Source: Mucilaginibacter mali (lineage in GTDB: Bacteria > Bacteroidota > Bacteroidia > Sphingobacteriales > Sphingobacteriaceae). Taken from it: DNA of 64,000 nt. The notes beneath the pieces are model-generated. The model saw nothing but the letters and a program-made list of their open reading frames with translations. It was not told the origin of the DNA and searched no databases. This document shows positions 16,865 through 25,639 of the stretch, in pieces. The translations under genes and the position numbers were made by a program. Where the stretch lies: positions 2,666,001 to 2,730,000 of the forward strand of contig NZ_CP054139.1 of assembly GCF_013283875.1 (NCBI RefSeq), given 5' to 3'. Position 1 is the first letter of the stretch, and the number at the start of each line of letters is the position of its first letter.

Positions 16865-18180
16865 ATTAAACTGGTACCACTTGCCTGCTTAAACCCGATC
16901 ACGAAGGAAGTTAATTCTCCCGCCGTATTTAGCGAGAACTCAAAGCCATGATCGGTTAATATTTGCCGTACCACAGTTAGCCCTATCCCCTGCCCATCTT
17001 TTTTAGTACTATAAAACGGCGAGAACAGGTTTGCGCTATCGGCATTGCTGATGCCGGGGCCATTATCGATAATGGTAAGCGTGTTTTTATCGGTACTGAT
17101 ATTAATCACCCCTGTTGCGTGATTAATAGCTTCGATACTATTTTTAATGATATTGATCAGCACCTGCTCCATTAGCTGTTCATCAGCCCGGATCATCAAC
17201 TGGTCGCCTTGCAGGTTTAAATAGATCGCCACACCTTTATCGGCTGCTTTTAAAGTCATCAAACTAACTACCGAGCGCAGCAGTTTATGCAGATCGATAT
17301 TTTGCTTTTTGGGCGCGGGCAGCTTCACCAGTTCGGCAAAGTTGCGCATAAACAGGTTCAGGTTTTGGTTACGGTCGGCCGCCACTTGCAGGGCATCCTT
17401 CAGGTTATTAAACTGGTGGCTTTCCCAAACCTTATCATTATTCAACGCCGAATTGATAATAGAATTTACCGGGCCGATGGTATTGTTCACCTCGTGCGCC
17501 ATCATACGGATCACCTTGCCGTAGGTGCTTTTTTCGGCGGCCAGTATCTCGGCGGTTAGTTCCTCTATCATAATAAACTGTCGGGCAAAACCACGATCGA
17601 TAAAATGCGCCTTTTGCAATTTATAGGTGTTCATGCCATCCGGTTTGGCCACTACAGATTCGCCCACCATCAATTCAGTAATATGTTTGAACAGCGGCTG
17701 CGGCAGGTCAGTGATCAGTTGGCCCTGCACCTCTTTTTCATCTACCGCGAATATTTGCAGCGCCCGCGGGTTAAGGTGCTCCACGCGGTTATCATAGTCC
17801 AATATCAAAATGCCCGTGGGCGATGTATGGATCAGTTTTTCGAGGAAGAAGTGCTGCTGCTCTTGCCGGGTGCGTTCGGTGCGCAATTCATCTATCATCT
17901 GGTTGTACACATCCACCAATTGATCTACCTCGTGCTTACCGGTGGGCAGAAACTTTACGTTAAAATCGCGGTCTTTAATAGCCTCAACACCCTGCATCAG
18001 GTATTTTAGGGGCATCACCAGCTGGCGATACAAGCGCCATGAAATTACCAGCGACACGATCACTACCGCCTCGGCAGCTATGAAGAACAGCTTATTATCA
18101 TCAAAAATAAACCATGTTAGTCCCAGCGTTATTACATGCACCAGTACTACAAACAGGATATACTTAGTACTCAGCCTCAT
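16861..18180 (-). CDS. NtrY-like sensor histidine kinase
   Basis: A 439-aa membrane kinase. Two N-terminal TM helices enclose almost no periplasmic loop (about residues 7-48). A HAMP-like segment (about 50-105), a PAS domain (about 112-215, PTGILILDYDNRVEHLN), the phosphoacceptor motif MAHEVNN and an HATPase domain follow (N box NIIKNSIEAI, G1 DNGPGI, G2 GQGIGLTVV). It overlaps the 3' end of the sigma54 response regulator gene by 17 bp, so the two are a pair. It probably senses an envelope or cytosolic signal and controls the exporter upstream in the same operon. The signal is unknown. Confidence 0.88.
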   Translation of the reverse strand: MRLSTKYILFVVLVHVITLGLTWFIFDDNKLFFIAAEAVVIVSLVISWRLYRQLVMPLKYLMQGVEAIKDRDFNVKFLPTGKHEVDQLVDVYNQMIDELRTERTRQEQQHFFLEKLIHTSPTGILILDYDNRVEHLNPRALQIFAVDEKEVQGQLITDLPQPLFKHITELMVGESVVAKPDGMNTYKLQKAHFIDRGFARQFIMIEELTAEILAAEKSTYGKVIRMMAHEVNNTIGPVNSIINSALNNDKVWESHQFNNLKDALQVAADRNQNLNLFMRNFAELVKLPAPKKQNIDLHKLLRSVVSLMTLKAADKGVAIYLNLQGDQLMIRADEQLMEQVLINIIKNSIEAINHATGVINISTDKNTLTIIDNGPGISNADSANLFSPFYSTKKDGQGIGLTVVRQILTDHGFEFSLNTAGELTSFVIGFKQASGTSLI

Positions 18181-19537
18181 CGTACGGGATCTGGTACTTA
18201 TCTAAACGGCGGTACAGGGCGCTGCGGGTTAGCCCCAGTGATGCGGCAGCCTTTGATATTTTATTTTTGTGATATTCCATAGCACGCTTGATCATCTCTA
18301 CCTCAACTTCTTCCAAAGTTAAGGTACCTACGCCAGGTAATTGCATATTCCCTTTTTTTACAGGAGATAGTTCCAGTTGCGAACGGAAATCTTCGATATC
18401 CAGTTCATCACGCCGACTGACTAAAATGGTGCGCTCCACCAAATTCTTCAACTGGCGGATATTGCCCGGCAGCGGCAACTGCGTAAGCCACTTCATGGTA
18501 TTGGCATTTACCAATAGTTTGGGCCGGTTATAGATCTCCTTTAAATTATCGATAAAAAAGTTGACCAGCAAAGGGATATCCTTCGGCCTTTCGCGCAAGG
18601 GCGGCAGGTATATAGTGATGAGATTGATGCGGTATAACAGATCCTCGCGGAAAGTGCCTCGGCTTACCATCTCGTTCAGGTTTTTATTGGTGGCACACAC
18701 TACCCGGGTATCTACCGTTTTGGTACGACTGCTGCCCAGTACTTCATAAGTCCTGTCCTGCAATACACGTAGCAGTTTTACCTGGCTACCGGCATCCACG
18801 TCTCCAATCTCATCTAAAAAAATGGTGCCTTTATTAGCCATTTCGAAGCGGCCTACCCTATCAAACCGAGCATCGGTAAAGGCCCCGCGCATGTGACCAA
18901 ACATCTCGCTCTCGAACAACGAGGTAGAGATACCGCCCAAATTTACTTTGATAAAAGGCTTGTTGCGGCGCAGGCTGTTTTGATGAACGGCCTCGGCTAT
19001 CAGTTCCTTGCCTGTACCGCTTTCGCCCATAATCAGTATAGATGCATCGGTAGCAGCTACGCGGCCGATTGTTTCCAGTATATCCAGCATCTTAGGGTCT
19101 TCGCCAATAATGTGCTGGAAATTGTAAGTTTTATCCAGTTGCTTTCGGGTGCGATGCTCTGCTCGGGTATCCTGCAGGTCAAGTAAAGTTTTTATCGATT
19201 GCAGCAGATGGTCGTTACTCCAGGGTTTATTGATAAAATCGTTAGCGCCGGCCTTCATGCCTTGTACGGCCAGTTCAATACTACCCCATCCGGTGATCAA
19301 AATAATTGGGATGCCGGCATCGATCTGCTTGATCCTGGCCAGCAGTTCCAACCCTTCCCTGCCCGATGTATCAATAGAAAAATTCAGGTCGAGGATGACC
19401 AGTTCGGGCTTTTGCTTTTTGATAATAGTTAAGGCATCACCGGGGTTTTCGGTGGCTTTAACGCTATAACCCTCGCCCTCCATTAACAGGATGAGCGAGG
19501 TACGCACAGCTATATCATCATCAATTATCAGTATCAT
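18164..19537 (-). CDS. NtrC-family sigma54-dependent response regulator
   Basis: A 457-aa protein. Receiver domain (1-120; acidic pair DDD at the start, phosphoacceptor Asp in VILDLNF), AAA+ domain with Walker A GESGTGKE, the sigma54-contacting GAFTDA loop, Walker B IFLDEIGD, and a C-terminal Fis-type HTH (ISKAAASLGLTRSALYRRL). All parts needed for sigma54 activation are present. It follows the ABC permease gene by 1 bp and precedes the kinase. A good sigma54 promoter at the head of the exporter operon (25451-25466) is the obvious target. Confidence 0.92.
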   Translation of the reverse strand: MILIIDDDIAVRTSLILLMEGEGYSVKATENPGDALTIIKKQKPELVILDLNFSIDTSGREGLELLARIKQIDAGIPIILITGWGSIELAVQGMKAGANDFINKPWSNDHLLQSIKTLLDLQDTRAEHRTRKQLDKTYNFQHIIGEDPKMLDILETIGRVAATDASILIMGESGTGKELIAEAVHQNSLRRNKPFIKVNLGGISTSLFESEMFGHMRGAFTDARFDRVGRFEMANKGTIFLDEIGDVDAGSQVKLLRVLQDRTYEVLGSSRTKTVDTRVVCATNKNLNEMVSRGTFREDLLYRINLITIYLPPLRERPKDIPLLVNFFIDNLKEIYNRPKLLVNANTMKWLTQLPLPGNIRQLKNLVERTILVSRRDELDIEDFRSQLELSPVKKGNMQLPGVGTLTLEEVEVEMIKRAMEYHKNKISKAAASLGLTRSALYRRLDKYQIPYDEAEY

Positions 19538-19538
19538 A

Positions 19539-20729
19539 TTACTCTTCGTGTAAGGCTACGGCCGGGTAAATTGCGGCTGCCTGCCTGCCGGGATATAACG
19601 AGCATATCAGCACCAGCAAATAAATGAATAATATTGCTAAAATTAACGCCGTAATATAAACACTGGCGGCAACATCAAACACATGCAGCAAAGGGAACTG
19701 TACCGCGAAAAACGATCCGATAATTAAGGATAGCGTAGCCAGCACCATAGCCTCGGTAACTATTTGCTTAGATACGGCATTACCACTCGCGCCTATGGCC
19801 CGGCGTAAGCCTATTTCGCCCTTACGTTTATTAATGTTGTACCACAATACGCCAAAAAGCCCCAGTGCAACATTAATGATCAGGAAACCAGCTATAGTAA
19901 GCAGCACCACAGTAGGTATCAGCGTAACCTTATTCATGGCTACCCGCTTTTGCGACAGATGTTCGATCTCAACCGTGGCGTTCTTCATATAATTGGTAAT
20001 GGTTTTATACAGCTTACTTTCAAAAGCGGCATCAGCATCAGGGGTAACTTTTATTAGCATGGTGCTCAGGTACCGAAAGGCCCCGGTATCGATAGGGTTG
20101 TACAAACCACGGCCCGCCGAATAGTAATCGCCTTTATCCTTCATGTCCTGCACTACGCCGATGATCTCCATTTTATCTTTGGCTTTCCCCTTGTCGTCGC
20201 CAATTACCTGCCCTATGGCCTTCCCTTTGCCAAATAATTCTTCCTTTAGGGTTTGGTTGATCAATATATGGCGCCTGGCCGCTATTTTGTCTTGCGGAAT
20301 AAACCAGCGGCCTTCCAATATGTTCATCTTAAATACATCGCTGTATTTTTCGTCTACCGTATAGTTATTTACGCTTTGTATATCCTTGCCCTTATAGTTA
20401 AAGCCGGTCATGCCGGTGCTGTTTGCAAAGGGCACATTGGTATGCGCGAAGCTAATTTCCTTTACTTGCGGCAATTGTTTAATGGTTTTGGTTAGGGTTT
20501 CGTAATAAAGGTTTACCGAATCGGTCGTACTGAATTTTTGATTGTTCTGATAGTTAATTACCCATACATCCTCATACTCGAAACCCATAGGCTTTTTAAA
20601 GTTTTGATAGAAGTAGGCCATCAGCGAGAACACGGCGAAAATGACGATGAACGAAACAAGCATCTCGGCTATCAGCAGCGAGTTTTGTTTCTTTTTATTC
20701 CAGATGAGTTTAAATAAATGCTTAAACAT
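19539..20729 (-). CDS. MacB-type ABC transporter permease
   Basis: A 396-aa FtsX-like permease. One N-terminal TM helix (about 20-42), a large periplasmic MacB-type domain, then three C-terminal TM helices with the family motif GEIGLRRAIGAS. It is the second of two consecutive permease genes (30 bp gap) sharing one ATPase; the two probably form a heterodimer. In Bacteroidota such operons (membrane fusion protein, TolC, ATPase, permeases) export or extract compounds across the envelope. The substrate cannot be told from sequence. Confidence 0.88.
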   Translation of the reverse strand: MFKHLFKLIWNKKKQNSLLIAEMLVSFIVIFAVFSLMAYFYQNFKKPMGFEYEDVWVINYQNNQKFSTTDSVNLYYETLTKTIKQLPQVKEISFAHTNVPFANSTGMTGFNYKGKDIQSVNNYTVDEKYSDVFKMNILEGRWFIPQDKIAARRHILINQTLKEELFGKGKAIGQVIGDDKGKAKDKMEIIGVVQDMKDKGDYYSAGRGLYNPIDTGAFRYLSTMLIKVTPDADAAFESKLYKTITNYMKNATVEIEHLSQKRVAMNKVTLIPTVVLLTIAGFLIINVALGLFGVLWYNINKRKGEIGLRRAIGASGNAVSKQIVTEAMVLATLSLIIGSFFAVQFPLLHVFDVAASVYITALILAILFIYLLVLICSLYPGRQAAAIYPAVALHEE

Positions 20730-20759
20730 CGTTTGTTGAATTTAATGTGATAAATAGAT

Positions 20760-21995
20760 TTATTGCGCCTTTAAAGCGGTAACAACATTTAACCGCGACA
20801 TGCGCCAGGCCGGGTAAACGCCCGAAAGGAAACCGAAAAACAGGCAGGCCAGCAAGCTGTAAAACAACACCTCGAGGTTGAGTGTAAATGTCATATCCTT
20901 AATTAATTGGAGGCTGTTAATGAAATGCAGCACCAGGATGGAAAATATCACGCCTAAAATGCCGCCGATAAGCGTGAGGATAATGTTTTCGATCACAAAC
21001 TGATACACCAGTGTGCGTGATGATGCCCCAAAAGCTTTGCGCACACCTATCTCGCTCGACCGCTCCATAATGCGGGTGATATTAATGTTTACCAGGTTGA
21101 TAGTTGGCAGCAATAAAAACAACAACACAATAGCGCTGGCGCTGGCAATAAAAACAAACATGCCCGATTTATTGCCCTTGCCGGCAATATCCCTTACAAC
21201 GCTTCTAAAATAGGTGTCGGCATTGCTGTAAAGCTGATCGTAATCTTTATCAACAACAGGTATCTTACGCACAATAGCTGCATACTCCGCCTGCATTTTT
21301 TCCAGATCGGCGGTTGAATGACCTAACAATATGGCCTGATAAGGGCCGTCATAGTTTTTGCTGCGATAGTCTGACTTGGAAACCGTATACGGCAGGTACA
21401 TATTACCGTAAAACGCGTCGGCGCTTATAGGCACACTCTTTACCACGCCTATTACCCGGTATTGCACATTGTCGGCCTCAATGTATTTGCCAACCACACT
21501 GGGTACATCGCCAAAGTAATCTAACTTAGTGCGCTCGCTGATCACGGTTACCCGCTGCGACTGGTCTATTTGGCTTTTGTTGTATGGTTTGCCTTCTATA
21601 AAGTCAAAATCGCCAATATCCCAAAAATCGGCATTGGTAAATTTAACATCGATAACCAGTTTTTTATTATTTACATACGCGTTAGAGGTTTGCGAACCCG
21701 ACGCGATCCCGATCTTCTCGGGTGTTTTTAAGCTTCCTGCAAAATGGTTTAAAAAATAAAACGACGAAGCCGTGCGCATCATCCAGCCTTTTTTCGATGT
21801 CATTTCGAGCCTGGGGATATACAAACAGCGGTCGCGTTTTTTATCCGGGTAACCGGGGTTGATCACATTGCTTAGCAAAGCGGTGATCACCATCAGTACG
21901 GTAAGCGTAAAGCTGATACCGAACAGGCTGATGAACGTAAAGAATTTACGGCGGCGCAGTACGGCTATGGCTATTTTAAAGTAGTTTTTTAACAT
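20760..21995 (-). CDS. MacB-type ABC transporter permease
   Basis: A 411-aa FtsX-like permease with the same layout as its neighbour: N-terminal TM helix (about 17-40), periplasmic domain, three C-terminal TM helices and motif SEIGVRKAFGASSRTL. It lies 24 bp downstream of the ATPase gene and upstream of the paralogous permease. Confidence 0.88.
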   Translation of the reverse strand: MLKNYFKIAIAVLRRRKFFTFISLFGISFTLTVLMVITALLSNVINPGYPDKKRDRCLYIPRLEMTSKKGWMMRTASSFYFLNHFAGSLKTPEKIGIASGSQTSNAYVNNKKLVIDVKFTNADFWDIGDFDFIEGKPYNKSQIDQSQRVTVISERTKLDYFGDVPSVVGKYIEADNVQYRVIGVVKSVPISADAFYGNMYLPYTVSKSDYRSKNYDGPYQAILLGHSTADLEKMQAEYAAIVRKIPVVDKDYDQLYSNADTYFRSVVRDIAGKGNKSGMFVFIASASAIVLLFLLLPTINLVNINITRIMERSSEIGVRKAFGASSRTLVYQFVIENIILTLIGGILGVIFSILVLHFINSLQLIKDMTFTLNLEVLFYSLLACLFFGFLSGVYPAWRMSRLNVVTALKAQ

Positions 21996-22019
21996 GATAA
22001 TTAATTTTAGGTTGATGAA

Positions 22020-22685
22020 TTACTGAACCTGCGAACCATCAAATAACCTTACCAGGCGGTGGGTTTTGTGCGCCATATTTTCATCGTGCGTTACCATTAC
22101 TATGGTGGTACCCTCGTTGCGGTTCAGGTCTATCAGTATCTGCATAATCTCGTTACCCATGGCGCTATCCAGGTTACCGGTAGGCTCATCGGCCAAAATA
22201 ATATCGGGCCGGCCCACAATAGCGCGGGCAATGGCTACACGCTGCTTTTGCCCGCCTGATAGCTGTGTTGGAAAGTGCTTCATGCGGTTGCTCAACCCTA
22301 CTTTTGCCAAAGCTTCGGTAGCCAGTTGTTTCCTTTCGGCAGCCGATGAGTTGCGATACAATAGCGGAAGTTCTACATTATCCAGCACCTGTAAGTCGTT
22401 GATCAGGTGGTAACTTTGGAATATAAAGCCCAGCTTACTGTTGCGAAAAGCGGCCAGTTGCTTATCGGTAAAATGATCGATAGCCTGGTCGCCAATTTTT
22501 ACCATGCCTTTTGATGGGTTATCCAACAGGCCCATAATATTTAACAGCGTACTTTTGCCGCAACCCGATGGCCCCATAATGGAAAGGAACTCGCCCTTAT
22601 CCACATCCAGGTTAATGTTGTTTAGCGCCAGCGTCTCGATGGTGCTGGTGCGGTATACTTTTTCAATGTTTTGTAAACGTATCAT
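22020..22685 (-). CDS. ABC transporter ATP-binding protein (MacB/LolD type)
   Basis: A 221-aa nucleotide-binding domain. Walker A GPSGCGKST (about 39-47), Q-loop FIFQSYHL, signature LSGGQKQRVAIARAI, Walker B IILADEPTGNLD and H-loop VTHDE. The length is that of a stand-alone subunit. It sits between the TolC gene (19 bp) and the two permeases it must energise. Confidence 0.93.
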   Translation of the reverse strand: MIRLQNIEKVYRTSTIETLALNNINLDVDKGEFLSIMGPSGCGKSTLLNIMGLLDNPSKGMVKIGDQAIDHFTDKQLAAFRNSKLGFIFQSYHLINDLQVLDNVELPLLYRNSSAAERKQLATEALAKVGLSNRMKHFPTQLSGGQKQRVAIARAIVGRPDIILADEPTGNLDSAMGNEIMQILIDLNRNEGTTIVMVTHDENMAHKTHRLVRLFDGSQVQ

Positions 22686-22704
22686 AAGGTTTTATCTATA
22701 TGTT

Positions 22705-24171
22705 TTATTTGTAAGTGATCTTTTGCTTCTTTTCAAAATCGTATAGCGAGAGGTAGCGCAACTGGTAATAAGCGCTCCAAAAATCGCGCAGCGATGCTAC
22801 ATAATCGCGCTTGGCCTGGTCGTTCTCTTTAAAGGAGATGCTCAGGTCGGTAATGCTTAGGTCGCCAAGCAGGTAGCGGTCTTTAGCAATCTGGTATTTC
22901 TCGGCGGCAATAGTATCGGCCTTACCGGTTAGCAGCATTTGATTCTTCATCATATTGAACAGTGTAACCTGCGTTACTATTTGCTGCTTAAAGGTTTGCT
23001 TATCCTGCTCAACAGCGTAGTTGGTAAACTGCTCGTTAGCTTCGGCAGTCTTCACGCGCGATCTTGAACGCCCCCAATCCAATATCGGCAGCGAGAATTG
23101 CAGCTGTACCACCTGCTGATCCTGCGGCGAGCGGTAAACATCGGGGATGTTGGTTGCGCTGTTAGAGAAGCCAAGGTTTGCGTTTAGCGTTGCCACCAAA
23201 CCGTTTTGCCCTTTTGCCTTAGCCACATCTCGCTTAGCCTCGGCCAAGCGGCGAACAAAGGCTATCGCATCTGAGCGGTTTTCCAATGCCTCAGCCAGCA
23301 CCTTATCTGTCGATACACTGATATCGGCAACAATTTCGGGCACATCAAGCGCAATCTTCTCGGTTCCCTCCTGCCCGGTATAGCTGCGCAGGTTCAGCGT
23401 GGCAATTTCCATATCGCGCTGGGCAGTGCCTACATCTTTTTTGGCGTTGAGTTGTTCCAGTTCCAGTTGCAAGATCTCGTTCTTTGATATTTTACCCAGT
23501 TCAAATTTCAGGTTGGCTACCTTCAGGATATTTTGGGTATTGGTGAGATTCAGTTCGGCGACGTGCAGGTTTACCTGTGCCAGCAGCAGGTCAAAAAAAT
23601 AACCGGCCACAGTAATAGCTATCTTCTCCTGCGATTCGATATAGGCCTGCTTACTCTCGTTATACTTTAGCGGTTCTATCTTTTTATCCCACTTCAACTG
23701 GTTAAACTGGAACAGCGGCTGGCTATAGCCAATGCCATAAGGCACGCCATTGTACAGGGTGTTGTGCCGGTCGAAATCGTCAAAGCGCTGCATAGATGTG
23801 GTGCCGAAAATAGTGCCACCGGTAGCGGTAATACTCTGACTGAAATTTAGGGCCAGCGATGAATTATCGTTATGCACCGGCTGGAAAAGTATGGTACCGT
23901 TGGGCTGCACAATTTGCGTATAGGTTTTATTGTATCCCGGTAAAATGCCACTTAAGGCCAGTTGTGGCTGGTAGTTAGAGCGGAACGACCGCCACTCCCA
24001 ATACTTGGTTTCGCGCACGGTGGTAGCCTGTTTGGCCGATATGGAATTTCGCTTAGCCATTTCTACCACTTGCTGCAGGGATAAGCGAATGGTATCGCCC
24101 GGTGTGTTACACCAGGCCTTAAGGCCGGCTAGTACCAGTATTGCTGTGAGTATATGTTTAAAATTCAACAT
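22705..24171 (-). CDS. TolC-family outer membrane efflux protein
   Basis: A 488-aa protein from ATG at 24171; a TTG three codons upstream is less likely. Signal peptide (MLNFKHILTAILVLAGLKAWC), then two alpha-helical hairpin repeats typical of outer membrane efflux channels (VHVAELNLTNTQNILKVANLKFELGKIS; VEQDKQTFKQQIVTQVTLFN). It forms the outer membrane duct for the ABC exporter. It starts 5 bp after the stop of the membrane fusion protein gene. Confidence 0.88.
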   Translation of the reverse strand: MLNFKHILTAILVLAGLKAWCNTPGDTIRLSLQQVVEMAKRNSISAKQATTVRETKYWEWRSFRSNYQPQLALSGILPGYNKTYTQIVQPNGTILFQPVHNDNSSLALNFSQSITATGGTIFGTTSMQRFDDFDRHNTLYNGVPYGIGYSQPLFQFNQLKWDKKIEPLKYNESKQAYIESQEKIAITVAGYFFDLLLAQVNLHVAELNLTNTQNILKVANLKFELGKISKNEILQLELEQLNAKKDVGTAQRDMEIATLNLRSYTGQEGTEKIALDVPEIVADISVSTDKVLAEALENRSDAIAFVRRLAEAKRDVAKAKGQNGLVATLNANLGFSNSATNIPDVYRSPQDQQVVQLQFSLPILDWGRSRSRVKTAEANEQFTNYAVEQDKQTFKQQIVTQVTLFNMMKNQMLLTGKADTIAAEKYQIAKDRYLLGDLSITDLSISFKENDQAKRDYVASLRDFWSAYYQLRYLSLYDFEKKQKITYK

Positions 24172-24176
24172 GGCGA

Positions 24177-25424
24177 TCAATCTTTAATGGTTAACTCTGT
24201 CGAATTTTTGTATTCGCTCATGTCTGATGTGATCACCACATCGCCGGGCTGCACGCCATCCAATATCTGCACGTAATCGAAATTGCTCAGACCGATATGA
24301 ACCGTACGCCTTTCGGCTTTACCGTTGCGGACAATAAAGATATCCTGCACACTTGGCCCTTTAAAAGCCGGCCCATTGGCTACACGCATAACACGGCTGC
24401 GGGTAGCAGTCACCAAAAACACATCTACTTTCATATTCGGGCGCAGTAGCTTACTGTTGCGCTCATCCAGCCTGATATCGAACGAGGCCACCCCATTTTG
24501 CACCGATGGTGATACATTGGTTACCACGCCACGTAACTGATCATCATTAATGCGCACAATAACCGGCACACCGCTGCGTAATTGATCTAACGAGTTATCG
24601 GCAATGCTACCGGCTACTTTAAAGCTACTCAGGTCGGCAATGCGGGCCAGGATCTCGCCGGTGCTTACGGTGGCGCCAATATTTTTATTTACGTAGGTAA
24701 CTACACCGTTGCGGGTAGCCACAATATTGGCCAGGTTCAGTTTACGCTGCAATTCGTTCAGATCACTTTTTTGGATGGCAGCAGCAATCTCCGCTTCCTT
24801 GATCTCGATCTGCATGGTTTGCTGTTTATTCCTGATCTCGTTTTCCAATTGCTTCTTTTCCAGTTGGGCCACTTTCAGGTTCAGTTCAGCCTGCTCTATC
24901 CCTTCGCGGGTACCGCCACCGGCTTTAAACAGGCGTTTGGCATTCTCAACGGCATCGGTTAGGTTGGCAATGCGTAATTGCTTAATGTCATTGTTCGATT
25001 TAATGTCGTAGAAACTCTTGTTCAGATCCAGTTTCAGTTTACTGATCTCGTTCTGCTTGGTTTCCAGTTGAAATTGCAACTTGGCAAACTCGGTCTCGGT
25101 AGCCGATTTATCCAGCGTGATGATGGATTGACCGGGCTTTACCTTACTGCCGGCATCCATCAGCGCGCTTTTAATAGAAGCGGCAATGGGGCTGGTCAAT
25201 ACCTCTTCAAACTCAGGCAATACTTCGCCCGATGCATTTACAGTGTTTTCGATATTGCCGATCTCTACTTTGGCTGTAGTAATATCGGCCCGTTTAATAG
25301 ATGATTTTAAATAGCCGCGCAGCAGCCATACAGAAAAAGCCAGTACGGCCACTGCCGTAAGACCTATTATGATGTTCTTGTTCTTTCGTTTAGTGATAAT
25401 TTCCGGTGCCAGTTCCTTGTCCAT
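24177..25424 (-). CDS. HlyD/MacA-type periplasmic adaptor
   Basis: A 415-aa membrane fusion protein. One N-terminal TM helix (about 17-36), a split lipoyl domain (SGEVLPEFEEVLTSPIAASIKS and RNGVVTYVNKNIGATVSTGEIL), a long coiled-coil hairpin (about 110-235) and a beta-barrel plus membrane-proximal domain. It links the inner membrane ABC complex to TolC. First gene of the operon, 26 bp downstream of a sigma54-type promoter. Confidence 0.9.
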   Translation of the reverse strand: MDKELAPEIITKRKNKNIIIGLTAVAVLAFSVWLLRGYLKSSIKRADITTAKVEIGNIENTVNASGEVLPEFEEVLTSPIAASIKSALMDAGSKVKPGQSIITLDKSATETEFAKLQFQLETKQNEISKLKLDLNKSFYDIKSNNDIKQLRIANLTDAVENAKRLFKAGGGTREGIEQAELNLKVAQLEKKQLENEIRNKQQTMQIEIKEAEIAAAIQKSDLNELQRKLNLANIVATRNGVVTYVNKNIGATVSTGEILARIADLSSFKVAGSIADNSLDQLRSGVPVIVRINDDQLRGVVTNVSPSVQNGVASFDIRLDERNSKLLRPNMKVDVFLVTATRSRVMRVANGPAFKGPSVQDIFIVRNGKAERRTVHIGLSNFDYVQILDGVQPGDVVITSDMSEYKNSTELTIKD

Positions 25425-25450
25425 TCAATTGTGATATTTTGCTTATTGTT

Positions 25451-25466
25451 TGCAAGTGGCGTACCA
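25451..25466 (-). promoter_or_regulatory. Sigma54 promoter of the exporter operon
   Basis: On the minus strand TGGTAC-GCCAC-TTGCA, one mismatch from TGGCAC-N5-TTGCA, with the invariant GG and GC exactly 10 nt apart. It ends 26 nt before the adaptor start codon. The last genes of this operon encode the sigma54 activator and kinase, so the operon is probably autoregulated. Confidence 0.75.
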
Positions 25467-25588
25467 AACTTAAATTTTTGATTTTCAGTATATTATAGAT
25501 TTTAATTTTTCAAAAAGTGATCGATATCGGACAAAATAATTGATTACGGACAGGATGCGCCCGAATTTAAAATAGCTCAAAAACAAAA

Positions 25589-25613
25589 CAGGCACCGCGT
25601 AATGCAGTGCCTG
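25589..25613 (-). terminator. Intrinsic terminator after GH3 gene
   Basis: Arms caggcac and gtgcctg (with further weak pairing inside) followed on the minus strand by TTTTGTTTTTG. It lies 27 bp after the GH3 stop and separates that gene from the sigma54 promoter. Confidence 0.7.
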
Positions 25614-25639
25614 GTCTGATATTTTAAATGTATCCGGTA

